From positions 1 to 64,000 of the forward strand of contig SVCP01000002.1 of assembly GCA_015058295.1 (NCBI GenBank): a DNA stretch of 64,000 nucleotides, written 5' to 3'. A model generated the notes under the pieces. The model did no database searches, was not told the DNA's origin, and worked only from the letters and a program-made list of their open reading frames with translations. This document shows, one piece after another, positions 47,922 to 57,581 of this stretch; position 1 is the first letter of the stretch; every line of letters begins with the position of its first letter. Source of the stretch: Anaerofustis stercorihominis. GTDB lineage: Bacteria > Bacillota > Clostridia > Eubacteriales > Anaerofustaceae. The position numbers were made by a program, and so were the translations under genes.

Positions 47922-48839
47922 ATGATCAAACTTGTAACTATTCAGAGCGGGATCGCTCAGGGGCTGTTGTGGGCTGTCCTGACGATAGGCGTATACATAA
48001 CCTACCGTGTCCTCGACTTTGCGGACCTGACAATCGAAGGAACATTCCCTCTCGGAGCGGCAGTAACCGTTGTTCTCATTAATGCGGGAGTAAATCCTTT
48101 CCTTGCAACACTCATTGCCATGGCTGCAGGCGTTGTCGCAGGACTTTCAACAGGGATCCTCAACACTGTACTCAAAATCCCTGCGATCCTTTCGGGTATT
48201 CTTACCATGATCGCTCTGTATTCCGTAAACATACGAATAATGAGCGACAAGGCAACCGTCGCCATTGCCGGAAATTCCATCAAGAAGATCGTTGCTGCTT
48301 TATTCCCTGCAGGAACAGTATCCAACACTCTTTCCACCGTAACGGGAGTTATCGTATGCGCGTTGCTTATCATATTCCTTTACATATTCTTCGGAACAGA
48401 GATCGGATGCGCAATAAGAGCAACAGGCAATAACCCTAAAATGTCCCGTTCAGTAGGCATCAACACAGACCTTATGACAATCATTGGTCTTATGCTTTCA
48501 AATGCCATCGTAGCTCTTTCGGGAAGCCTTATTGCACAGTTCGACTATGGTTCAGCACTTGTAAATATGGGTCAGGGAACTATCGTAATAGGTCTTGCTT
48601 CCGTAATCATAGGTGAAGTAATTCTTATTCACAAAGAACATAACTTTGCGTACAGACTGTTCTCCGTAGTGTTCGGTGCTATACTTTACAGAACGATAAT
48701 TGCGTGCGTTCTTACTATCAGCGGATTCAAAGCTACTGACATCAAGATCATCACGGCAATAATCGTTGCCATTGCACTTTCTGTACCTGTATTCAAAGAA
48801 AAAGCAGCTCTCACAAAGAAAAGAAAATCAGCAAAATAA
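47922..48839 (+). CDS. ABC transporter permease (TrpY-like)
   Basis: Branched-chain-type permease; FADLTIEGTFPLGAAV, GCAIRATGNNPKMSRSVGIN. Confidence 0.9.
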   Translation: MIKLVTIQSGIAQGLLWAVLTIGVYITYRVLDFADLTIEGTFPLGAAVTVVLINAGVNPFLATLIAMAAGVVAGLSTGILNTVLKIPAILSGILTMIALYSVNIRIMSDKATVAIAGNSIKKIVAALFPAGTVSNTLSTVTGVIVCALLIIFLYIFFGTEIGCAIRATGNNPKMSRSVGINTDLMTIIGLMLSNAIVALSGSLIAQFDYGSALVNMGQGTIVIGLASVIIGEVILIHKEHNFAYRLFSVVFGAILYRTIIACVLTISGFKATDIKIITAIIVAIALSVPVFKEKAALTKKRKSAK

Positions 48840-48851
48840 GGAGGAAATAAA

Positions 48852-49646
48852 ATGCTTGAAATAAAAAACATGAACAAGTCATTCAATGTAGGCACAGTAA
48901 ATGAAAAGCAAGTTATTTCCGACTTGTCAATTACCGTAAATGACGGCGATTTCATTACGATAATCGGTTCAAACGGCGCAGGCAAATCCACACTTCTCAA
49001 CCTCATCGCAGGAACATATATGCCGGACAGCGGAAGTATGGCACTTGACGGAGAAGACATCACATATCATTCCGAAATCAAAAAAGCGAGATATATCGGC
49101 CGTGTATTTCAGGATCCGATGATGGGTACTGCGGCGGATATGTGGATCGAAGAAAACCTTGCCCTTGCATACAGAAGAACAAAGACCCGTGGGATCAAAT
49201 GGGGAATGTCCAACAAAGAAAGAGAAATATACAGAAAACAGCTCTCAAGACTCGGCCTGGGCCTTGAAAACAGTCTCAACAAAAAGATGGGTCTTCTCTC
49301 CGGCGGACAGCGTCAGGCCGTAACACTCCTTATGGCGACGCTTCAGAAACCGAAAGTGCTCCTTTTAGATGAACACACAGCGGCACTTGACCCGAAGACA
49401 GCGGCAATCGTTCTTGAGCTTACGAAACAGATCATAGAAGAAGACAATCTCACAGCTCTTATGGTAACGCACAATATGCAGAATGCCATCGACATCGGAA
49501 ATCGTCTTATAATGATGCACAACGGAAAAATAATTATGGACATCAGCGGAGAAGATAAGAAAAAACTTACGGTTGAAATGCTTCTGCGCAAGTTCTCCGA
49601 AGTAAGCGGTGAAGAGTTTGCAAACGACAGAGCTTTATTATCTTAA
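48852..49646 (+). CDS. ABC transporter ATP-binding protein (TrpZ-like)
   Basis: GSNGAGKST Walker A, LLSGGQRQAV signature, LLLDEHTAALDP Walker B. Confidence 0.93.
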   Translation: MLEIKNMNKSFNVGTVNEKQVISDLSITVNDGDFITIIGSNGAGKSTLLNLIAGTYMPDSGSMALDGEDITYHSEIKKARYIGRVFQDPMMGTAADMWIEENLALAYRRTKTRGIKWGMSNKEREIYRKQLSRLGLGLENSLNKKMGLLSGGQRQAVTLLMATLQKPKVLLLDEHTAALDPKTAAIVLELTKQIIEEDNLTALMVTHNMQNAIDIGNRLIMMHNGKIIMDISGEDKKKLTVEMLLRKFSEVSGEEFANDRALLS

Positions 49647-49662
49647 AAATATTCGCCTCAAA

Positions 49663-49696
49663 CCGTCAAAAGTTTTTTGACGGTTTGTTTTTTATT
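49663..49696 (+). terminator. Rho-independent terminator
   Basis: AACCGTCAAAAGTTTTTTGACGGTTTGTTTTTTATT. Confidence 0.85.
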
Positions 49697-49708
49697 CGCA
49701 GGTTGTTC

Positions 49709-49858
49709 GAAAAGGCCAAAGGCAAGGCATAATTTTTATGCGGAAAAGCGTGGTTTACTACCTGTAAATGAGCTTTTCCGCATGAAAATTTAACACAGCA
49801 AGGCAAATCTCCACAAAAATCAAATCAAAGATTTGCCGGTTTGGGCTTTTTCGACAAG
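49709..49858. repeat. Nested hairpin-module repeat
   Basis: Outer arms TTCGAAAAGGCCAAA/TTTGGGCTTTTTCGA; inner 19-bp arms AATTTTTATGCGGAAAAGC/GCTTTTCCGCATGAAAATT; core GTGGTTTACTACCTGTAAATGAGC. Confidence 0.75.
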
Positions 49859-49887
49859 CTGAGGCGAAGAAAATCTTCGCCTTTTTA

Positions 49888-50616
49888 TTATTTTCCGCAA
49901 TATATTTCAATAGCTTTTTTCACAAATTCAGCAGTGCCTTCCCCACCAGCTTTGTCTATGTTATTTTTAAATCTTTCGTCCATAACATACATCTGTCCGA
50001 GTCCGTAAAGTATTTCGTCTGTACAGGTATAGAAGTTGTCGGTGATGTGTTTCTGAAGTTTCATAACGCCGTTTCTGACTTCTTCGCTGTCGGCGCCTTT
50101 GTCGCGCAGCTGTCCGATCTCTGAAAGGATGTTCATGAGTTGTTCGCCGGCGTTATTGAAATAATCTGCATTTTTTTCTTTTGTTTTCTGTTCGTATTCG
50201 CTGTATGCAGCTGTATTTCCCCATTTTTCTTTCGCTTCGGCTTTGTATTTTTCCATTTCTGTGTTATCGAATGCATCAAATGTCATATCTGTAATCACTC
50301 CTTCTTTTATCTCACGGGCAAAGGTTATAAGTTTTCCGATCCTTTCATACTGAAGTTCCAGAAGGGCTATCTGTTGCTCAAGTGCCCTGTCTCTGTCATA
50401 ACCGGGACTGTCAAGTATCTGTTTTATTTCCTTCAGAGAAAACTTCAGTTCACGAAATAAAAGTATACTCTGCAGTCTTTCAACAGCCGCATCATCATAC
50501 AGTCTGTACCCCGCCTGTGTTATAACAGAAGGTTTCAATAATCCGATGGCATCATAATGATGCAGTGTCCTTACGCTTATACCTGCAAGTCTGCTTACTT
50601 CGTTTACTGTTTTCAT
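49888..50616 (-). CDS. MerR-family regulator with TipAS-like C-terminal domain
   Basis: VNEVSRLAGISVRTLHHYDAIGLLKPS; C-terminal TipAS-type helical domain. Confidence 0.88.
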   Translation of the reverse strand: MKTVNEVSRLAGISVRTLHHYDAIGLLKPSVITQAGYRLYDDAAVERLQSILLFRELKFSLKEIKQILDSPGYDRDRALEQQIALLELQYERIGKLITFAREIKEGVITDMTFDAFDNTEMEKYKAEAKEKWGNTAAYSEYEQKTKEKNADYFNNAGEQLMNILSEIGQLRDKGADSEEVRNGVMKLQKHITDNFYTCTDEILYGLGQMYVMDERFKNNIDKAGGEGTAEFVKKAIEIYCGK

Positions 50617-50736
50617 ATTTTTCCCCCCGCATTTATATAATAAACTATTACGTTAAGTCAGAGTCAAGGATATTTTATCATTTCTCCGAAAATATTTACA
50701 GATTTTTCTGCTATAGTTTACACATTTCAAGCCCCG

Positions 50737-50930
50737 CCCCGCTCGCTTCGCTCGCCCCCCCGCCGCAGGCTGCAAGCCGTGATATACACGGCTTGCGTTC
50801 AGAAGCATCGCTTCTGAACTGCCCACGGGCAAGCCCGTGGGCGCCTGCGGCGCCGCCACGCCGACGAAGTCGGCGGTCCAAAAGCGGAGCTTTTGGGTGC
50901 GCTGTGTCCCTCACAGCGCAGGCGGCGGGG
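50737..50930. repeat. GC-rich cloverleaf-type repeat, double copy D
   Basis: GCCGCAGGC (50762)...GCCTGCGGC (50851) enclosing three hairpins, followed by CGCCGCC (50851)...GGCGGCG (50927) enclosing three more. Confidence 0.82.
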
Positions 50931-50984
50931 GAGGTGGGTGGGAGTAGCATAAAAACAAACCGTCAGGTTATGACGGTTTGCAAT

Positions 50985-51251
50985 TTATTCTTTCTTAGTC
51001 AACTCGTCGATTTTCTCCTCCAGTTTCGTTATTTTTTCACTCAAATCTGCAAATGCTGAATAAATCACTGCACAAGTAATCAACAATGGAAAAGTAATCA
51101 GGAAGAGTATCTCTTTATTATCAAAAAAGCTGTAAAGATAATGCTCCTTATCAATGCTCAGTACAAGATCAAGAAGTATACCCGTATTATTTATATACAA
51201 TATAAGTAATACTGCCACAAGAATACTTATCCATACTTTTAGTATCTTCAT
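50985..51251 (-). CDS. Small membrane protein with C-terminal coiled coil
   Basis: 88-aa ORF, two TM segments, LSEKITKLEEKIDELTKKE tail. Confidence 0.55.
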   Translation of the reverse strand: MKILKVWISILVAVLLILYINNTGILLDLVLSIDKEHYLYSFFDNKEILFLITFPLLITCAVIYSAFADLSEKITKLEEKIDELTKKE

Positions 51252-51476
51252 AATTTAATCCCCCTCCCGATTCGGATTTGTCAAATTTATACTCAGAGCC
51301 AACTATTTATACTGTCATTATATTATACATAACCATAATAAACAATATTTTCAACAAAAATAATCCAAATAATGTATAAAATCATAAATATCGGCCTGTC
51401 CCATATTCGGGACAGGGTTTATTACGGCAATTAATCCACAAAAAAGAACAGCAATATATGCTGTTCTTACGCAAAT

Positions 51477-52886
51477 TTACATAATTTTTTCAACCCTGAT
51501 GGTATTCGTCGTTCCCTTTACATTCATGGGAAGGCCTGCGGTAATTACTACGGTGTCGCCCGGTTCCACATATCCAAGTCCTTTTACTTTTGTGATACAT
51601 TCTTCAAGAAGGCTTTCAAAATCATCTTTCTTTGTGATCTTTACGGGAATTACTCCGTAGGTGAGCATAAGCTGATTTATCACATGATCTTCGCTCGAAA
51701 GCGCTATGACTTTTGAGTTCGGACGGTATTTCGCCACCATACGTGCCGTATAGCCGGATGTTGTGGGGGTGAGTATCGCTTCCGAACCGATTATTTCAGC
51801 TGTGCGGTATGATGAATAAGCAATAGTCTCGGAAATGTCCGCATGGCTTCTTATATCATATCTCGGAACGAGATAGCTTTCTCCTTCTGCCATAAGAACG
51901 ATCTCTTTCATTGTTCTGAGAGAGGCCACAGGATATTCCCCTGCCGCTGTTTCCCCTGAAAGCATGACCGCATCGCTTCCGTCAAATACTGCGTTTGCAA
52001 CATCCCCGACTTCCGCTCTTGTGGGGCGTGGATTACGTATCATGCTGTCGAGCATCTGTGTAGCGGTGATTACAGGTTTTCCTGCCATATTGCATTTTTT
52101 TATCATTCTCTTCTGAACGATTGGAACTTCCCTTGCAGGGATCTCCACTCCCAGATCTCCCCTTGCAACCATTACTCCGTCGCTTGCCTGAATGATCTCG
52201 TCGAGATTGTCAACGCCCTGACGGTTTTCTATCTTGGAGATCACCATTATATGTTCCGCTCCGTTTTCTTTGAGCAATCTTTTGATGTTAAGCACATCGT
52301 CCTTACATCTGATAAATGATGCTGCGATAAAATCAACACCGTTTTCGATTCCGAACAGAATGTCATCTATATCCTTTTCCGTAAGTGCGGGAAGATTGAT
52401 GCTTACTCCGGGAATATTGATGGATTTGTTGTTTGAAAGCTCTCCTTCGTCCATTACAGTGCAGATAATGTCTTTCTCTTTTATTTCTTTTACTCTGATG
52501 CGCACAAGACCGTCATCGATGAGAATGTCATTTCCAACGGAAAGCTCTTTATATAATTCTGTATATGTTACGGATACTTTACTGTTATCACCTTCTGTGT
52601 CATAACAGCAAAGGGTAAATTCTTCACCCTGACAGAGAGTTGCGTTTCCGGAAACAAACTGTTTTATTCTGATTTCGGGGCCTTTTGTATCAAGCATAAG
52701 CGCAACGTTGACGCCCAGTCTTTCTCTTACTCTTTTTACTCTGTCGATTCTTTCCTTCTGTTCTTCATGTGTACCGTGTGAGAAATTGAAACGGGCAACA
52801 TTCAGCCCTTCGTTCATAAGCTCTTCAAGGATCTTCTCATCATCACATGCAGGGCCCATTGTTGCGACTATTCTCGTGTTTTTCAT
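51477..52886 (-). CDS. pyk: Pyruvate kinase
   Basis: TRIVATMGPACDDEKIL, MVARGDLGVEIP, MLSGETAAG. Confidence 0.96.
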   Translation of the reverse strand: MKNTRIVATMGPACDDEKILEELMNEGLNVARFNFSHGTHEEQKERIDRVKRVRERLGVNVALMLDTKGPEIRIKQFVSGNATLCQGEEFTLCCYDTEGDNSKVSVTYTELYKELSVGNDILIDDGLVRIRVKEIKEKDIICTVMDEGELSNNKSINIPGVSINLPALTEKDIDDILFGIENGVDFIAASFIRCKDDVLNIKRLLKENGAEHIMVISKIENRQGVDNLDEIIQASDGVMVARGDLGVEIPAREVPIVQKRMIKKCNMAGKPVITATQMLDSMIRNPRPTRAEVGDVANAVFDGSDAVMLSGETAAGEYPVASLRTMKEIVLMAEGESYLVPRYDIRSHADISETIAYSSYRTAEIIGSEAILTPTTSGYTARMVAKYRPNSKVIALSSEDHVINQLMLTYGVIPVKITKKDDFESLLEECITKVKGLGYVEPGDTVVITAGLPMNVKGTTNTIRVEKIM

Positions 52887-52895
52887 AATAACCTC

Positions 52896-53852
52896 CTATA
52901 TGGAAAGTCTCATTGCCACGTTGTAATTTTCCTCGTCGAAAACACCTTCCATACTGAGTGCTTCCTCAAGGTCCATTGCAACATACTCTCCGCCTCTGAG
53001 GCATATCGCCTTGTTCTTTTCACCTTTGATAAGGAGATTTACTGCCATAGAACCCATCCTTGCCGCAAGGATTCTGTCAAAGGCCGTGGGAGAGCCGCCT
53101 CTCTGGATATATCCTAGATCTGTTACGTTTACGGTGAGGGAAGTAAGCTCTTCAACCCTTTTAGCAAACTCATTTATATCTCCTGCGCCTTCAGCATAGA
53201 CAATAATGCTGTGAAGTTTTCCTCTGTCCTTGCCTTTGAGCATCTTTTCGCAGATAGCTTCAACGCTGTACTCCCTTTCGGGAACAACGATTGCTTCCGC
53301 ACCGCCTGCGAGACCTGCGGAGATCGCAAGATTGCCGCAGTTTCTTCCCATTACCTCAACCACGCTTACACGGTTATGTGAAAGAGAAGTATCTCTTATT
53401 TTTGAGATGGCTTCAACCGCCGTATTTACAGCTGTGTCAAAACCGATGGTATAATCCGTACATGCAACGTCATTATCAATAGTTCCGGGAATCGCCATTA
53501 CGTTTATGCCATATTTTGAAAGAGACAGCGCACCTTTATACGAGCCGTCTCCGCCGATGACTACAAGATTTTCGATCTTGTTGGCGAGAAGAGTTTCTGC
53601 AGCCTTCTTTACCCCTGCTTCTTCGTACATTTCCTGACAGCGGGATGTTTTTATCATAGTTCCGCCGCGCTGAATAATATCCGCTACGGAATATACATTC
53701 ATTTTGTAAAGATTATTGTCAATAAGACCCTGATAGCCGAATTTTACTCCGTAAGGATCAATACCGTTATAAATACATTCTCTTACTACCGCCCTTACAG
53801 CAGCATTCATGCCGGGAGAATCTCCGCCGCTTGTCAAAACCGCAATTTTCAT
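52896..53852 (-). CDS. pfkA: ATP-dependent 6-phosphofructokinase
   Basis: IAVLTSGGDSPGMNAAVRAVVR, GGDGSYKGA, GTIDNDVACTDYTIGFDTA. Confidence 0.96.
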   Translation of the reverse strand: MKIAVLTSGGDSPGMNAAVRAVVRECIYNGIDPYGVKFGYQGLIDNNLYKMNVYSVADIIQRGGTMIKTSRCQEMYEEAGVKKAAETLLANKIENLVVIGGDGSYKGALSLSKYGINVMAIPGTIDNDVACTDYTIGFDTAVNTAVEAISKIRDTSLSHNRVSVVEVMGRNCGNLAISAGLAGGAEAIVVPEREYSVEAICEKMLKGKDRGKLHSIIVYAEGAGDINEFAKRVEELTSLTVNVTDLGYIQRGGSPTAFDRILAARMGSMAVNLLIKGEKNKAICLRGGEYVAMDLEEALSMEGVFDEENYNVAMRLSI

Positions 53853-53863
53853 AATTCCTCCTT

Positions 53864-54322
53864 TTATTTATGATAAGATTCGTTGTTGTTTATCTTGAAA
53901 GCCCTGTATATCTGTTCCGCAAGAAATACCCGGAAAAGCTGATGGGCAAAAGTCATCTTTGAGAAAGAAAGTGCAAGATCACTTCTTTCCTTCACGCTGT
54001 CATCAAGACCACAGCTTCCGCCGATTATAAAGCATATATCCGGCGAATTATAAGTATAGATGTCACTGAGCTTTGAAGCAAATTCTTCGCTTGAGAGCAT
54101 CTTTCCTTCTATTTCTGTCGTGATTACAAAAGCCTTTTTCGGTATCTTTTCGAGGATCCTTTCCGCTTCTTTCTTTTTTGCGATCCTCGCATCGTCCGTA
54201 TTTTCATCTTTCAGCTCGATAAGTTCCACTTTATCGAACCGTGAGATCATCTTTTTATAATTGTCGAAGGCATCTTTGAGAAACTTCTCCTTCATTTTCC
54301 CTACAGCAATTATATATATCAC
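53864..54322 (-). CDS. rlmH: 23S rRNA pseudouridine(1915) N3-methyltransferase RlmH
   Basis: IIAVGKMKEKFLKDAFDNYKKMI, FIIGGSCGLDDSV, RVFLAEQIYRAFKI. Confidence 0.95.
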   Translation of the reverse strand: MIYIIAVGKMKEKFLKDAFDNYKKMISRFDKVELIELKDENTDDARIAKKKEAERILEKIPKKAFVITTEIEGKMLSSEEFASKLSDIYTYNSPDICFIIGGSCGLDDSVKERSDLALSFSKMTFAHQLFRVFLAEQIYRAFKINNNESYHK

Positions 54323-55062
54323 TTCTTCCTCCAGTAACTTTCAATCTGTGCCGCTGTTGATGAATCGCCGCAGAGTATTTTCTGGCTGAGCTTTACATAT
54401 TCGCCTGTATCTTCCAATGCGTACATCATGGTGTTTGCCGTTTTGTCGTTTATTCCGCCGACAAAATTCAGCAGAACTTCCGACAGCTCATACTTTTCAT
54501 AATCCATTATATCATCACATTCATACAGAAACGAAAAATATCTCGCATTGTTGACATGCATATTCGTGTCGAAATCATCACTCCGTATATAAAGAGGATC
54601 AGTATGTGTATACTGCGGATTTTTAGCCATTTTTTTGTCTGTCTTTTCCGTAATCCCTTCCGTATATGTGAACTGAGCATATTCTTCCGGGACACTGACT
54701 ATCTTCATAGCACTGAAGTCCCTCAGAGACCAGTAGCTTACTATCCTGATGAGAAGCTCCCCGTTTTCATCATATAATGCAAATATCCTCTCGCAGAAAT
54801 GTCTTGTGTATCTGCTCTGATATGTTTTCAATGTGACTTCGGAAAGATACTCCGGAAGTGAATATATCTTCACATCGTATTTGTTGATTATCCAGCATAT
54901 GCCTGTGTTGTCGTTATTGAGGGAAATATATTTTTCCCAGAGCTTTGTCTGTTCGTCAGTCAGATCGACAAATCTTTCGATAATGGATGAAAGTTTCATA
55001 TTTCCGTATTTGTCACAAAGAGAGCTTGTAAGGCGGATCTTTGTTTCATAAAGTTCATACAT
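54319..55062 (-). CDS. Acyl-ACP thioesterase family protein (start at MYELYETK)
   Basis: Hotdog-fold thioesterase pattern; SD ggagg before internal ATG. Confidence 0.8.
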   Translation of the reverse strand: MYELYETKIRLTSSLCDKYGNMKLSSIIERFVDLTDEQTKLWEKYISLNNDNTGICWIINKYDVKIYSLPEYLSEVTLKTYQSRYTRHFCERIFALYDENGELLIRIVSYWSLRDFSAMKIVSVPEEYAQFTYTEGITEKTDKKMAKNPQYTHTDPLYIRSDDFDTNMHVNNARYFSFLYECDDIMDYEKYELSEVLLNFVGGINDKTANTMMYALEDTGEYVKLSQKILCGDSSTAAQIESYWRKK

Positions 55063-55182
55063 AGGTATTCCTCCGTGTATGTTCATATTTTACCATAAAC
55101 TTCGCTTTTATTAAATAGTCCTGAGCACTTCTGATATTGTTTTAATGAATTATATATGCTAAAATTCCGTTAAGGAGTAATT

Positions 55183-57453
55183 ATGAAAGCTATTGGCGTA
55201 TCCGTAAAAAATCTTGTGCAGACAGCTCTCAGAAAAGGCCACATAGACAACCGCTATGTAGCCAGAAACAGAGCCGAAGAAGGAAGCATTGTTCACAGAA
55301 TCATACAGAAAACCTATTCCGAAGATGACAGGAGAGAAGTAAGTGTATCGTATTCATGGGAGAAAAATGATATAAATCTTATTATCGGCGGAAGAATAGA
55401 CGGTATTTTAAATGTAAATACAGATCCGACAATCGAAGAGATAAAATCCACAAACCTGCAAGCGGAAGATATTGAAGAACCTTTCCGGACGCATCTTGCC
55501 CAGGCTAAGGCATATGCGTTTATTTATGCTGCGGACAACTCTCTCGGGAAGATAAAAGTACGCATGAACTATTACTCATTATCGGAGAAAGTATCGAAAT
55601 ATTTTCTTTACGAGTATACATTCACAGAACTGGAAGAGTTTTTCAACGACATATGCGAAAAATATTTTATGTATGTTGAACTGAAGCTGTCTTTGTCGGA
55701 TGATATAAACAAAAGTATAGAGGAATGCACCTTTCCTTTCGAATACAGAAAATACCAAAGACAGGTCATCGCAAAAATATATACCGCACAGAACGAAGGA
55801 AAAAATATTTTCATCTGTGCCCCTACAGGAACAGGAAAGACAATAAACGCACTTTTCCCTTCACTGAAAAAGTATCCCTCGCTCAGAGAAGGCAAGATAT
55901 TTTATCTTACGGCAAAATCCACGCAGAAAAACGTCGCACTTTACAATCTGTCTCTGTTGAAAGACAGAGGCCTCAAAGCCGTAACAGTAGAAATAACAGC
56001 AAAAGAAAAAGCCTGCAGAATGGATACTCCTTCATGTAACCCGGATGATTGTCCGTATGCAAGAGATTATTATGACAAGCTCTGGGAAGTTACAAATGAT
56101 ATTCTGAAAAACGAAACACTCATAGATAAGAACGTAATAAATGAATATGCGGAAAAATACACCGTGTGTCCATTTGAACTGTCCCTTGATATGAGTGACT
56201 GGTCGGATATTATCGTATGCGATTACAATTATGTGTTCGACCCCGCGGCAGCTCTCAGAAGATACTTTGAAGAAAAAGGCGGCGAGTATATATTTCTCAT
56301 TGATGAAGCTCATAATCTTATCAGCCGCTCAAGGGAAATGTACTCCGCACAGTTGTCAAAGAAAAAAATATTCTCTGCGGCAAATAAAGTAAAAGCAAAC
56401 AAAAAACTCAATCCGCACTTACGGAAGATCCACGCAAAGTTTGCGGAGTATCAGAAGTCTGCAGAAGAGGACGGAATCCTCATTCTCGAAGGCGTGGAGG
56501 AATATATAATCTCACTTTTATATAAATTTCAGGCAGAAGCAGATAAATTCCTGACGGGCAATCCGCAGGCAGATGGATATGACGAGATATATGAGCTGTA
56601 TTTTGATATGGTGGCATTCCTCAGAATATATGATCTTATGAGCGACAGTCACATCGTATATTATGATATGGAAGAAGAATCTCTCATACTCTTCTGCACC
56701 GATGCAAAGGAATATCTTTCATCCCGCCTGAAAACGGCAAAAAGCGCTGTATTCTTTTCGGCAACACTTTCTCCGCTGAGTTACTACTGCGAGCTTCTGG
56801 GGGGAGAAAGCACAGATTATCTTCTTAATGTGCCGTCGTCATTTGATAAAGACAAGTTTGAGATAACCGCAGACCTGTCTGTAAAGACAACATATGCGCA
56901 CAGAAATGCCTATTACCCGGTTATTGCCGATAAAATATATAAGATAATAAATGAAAAACCCGCTAACTATATGGTATTCTTTCCGTCATACGAATTTATG
57001 CAGAAAGTCTATGATATTTACGAAGAGAAATATCCCACGCTTAATATAGTCATGACAAAACGTGGTCTTACTGAAAAAGAAAGAGATGAGATAATATCTT
57101 TAATGACTCCCGATGCTGATCTCAGTTTATTTGCTGTCTCCGGCGGAGTATTTTCCGAAGGAATCGACCTGACGGGAGAAAAACTGTACGGGGCAATAAT
57201 CGTCGGCTGCGCCCTTCCTATGGTATCTGTAAAGAATGAACTTATAAGATCTCACTTTGAGGAAAACGGACGGGACGGATTTGAATACGCATATATCATA
57301 CCTGCCATGAACAAAGTGCTGCAGTCTATGGGAAGAGTAATACGTACTTCCGATGACGAAGGCATCGCATATCTGATGGATGAGCGGTTTGCCCACGCAA
57401 AATACAGGCGTTGTTTCCCGCAACATTATGATAATATCAGATTTGTCAGGTAA
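55183..57453 (+). CDS. DinG/XPD-like helicase with N-terminal RecB/Cas4-like nuclease domain
   Basis: N-term GGRIDGI...IEEIKS...QAKAYA nuclease motifs; Walker A APTGTGKT; DEAH (IDEAHN); Cys cluster CRMDTPSCNPDDCPYA...CPF. Confidence 0.85.
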   Translation: MKAIGVSVKNLVQTALRKGHIDNRYVARNRAEEGSIVHRIIQKTYSEDDRREVSVSYSWEKNDINLIIGGRIDGILNVNTDPTIEEIKSTNLQAEDIEEPFRTHLAQAKAYAFIYAADNSLGKIKVRMNYYSLSEKVSKYFLYEYTFTELEEFFNDICEKYFMYVELKLSLSDDINKSIEECTFPFEYRKYQRQVIAKIYTAQNEGKNIFICAPTGTGKTINALFPSLKKYPSLREGKIFYLTAKSTQKNVALYNLSLLKDRGLKAVTVEITAKEKACRMDTPSCNPDDCPYARDYYDKLWEVTNDILKNETLIDKNVINEYAEKYTVCPFELSLDMSDWSDIIVCDYNYVFDPAAALRRYFEEKGGEYIFLIDEAHNLISRSREMYSAQLSKKKIFSAANKVKANKKLNPHLRKIHAKFAEYQKSAEEDGILILEGVEEYIISLLYKFQAEADKFLTGNPQADGYDEIYELYFDMVAFLRIYDLMSDSHIVYYDMEEESLILFCTDAKEYLSSRLKTAKSAVFFSATLSPLSYYCELLGGESTDYLLNVPSSFDKDKFEITADLSVKTTYAHRNAYYPVIADKIYKIINEKPANYMVFFPSYEFMQKVYDIYEEKYPTLNIVMTKRGLTEKERDEIISLMTPDADLSLFAVSGGVFSEGIDLTGEKLYGAIIVGCALPMVSVKNELIRSHFEENGRDGFEYAYIIPAMNKVLQSMGRVIRTSDDEGIAYLMDERFAHAKYRRCFPQHYDNIRFVR

Positions 57454-57581
57454 TTCCGTCAAAATAATACTCAATCTTACAGAATTCTCAAAATGGCTTA
57501 TTTAAAGCAAAAAACAGCCTGTCCCATTTACGGGACAGGCCTCTTTTTATGGAAAAACATATCGGAAATATGCAATTTTTG

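Noticed and set aside
50565-51059. 164-aa plus-strand ORF
   Set aside because: Spans the cloverleaf repeat and antisense regions; composition reflects the GC-rich repeat, not a protein
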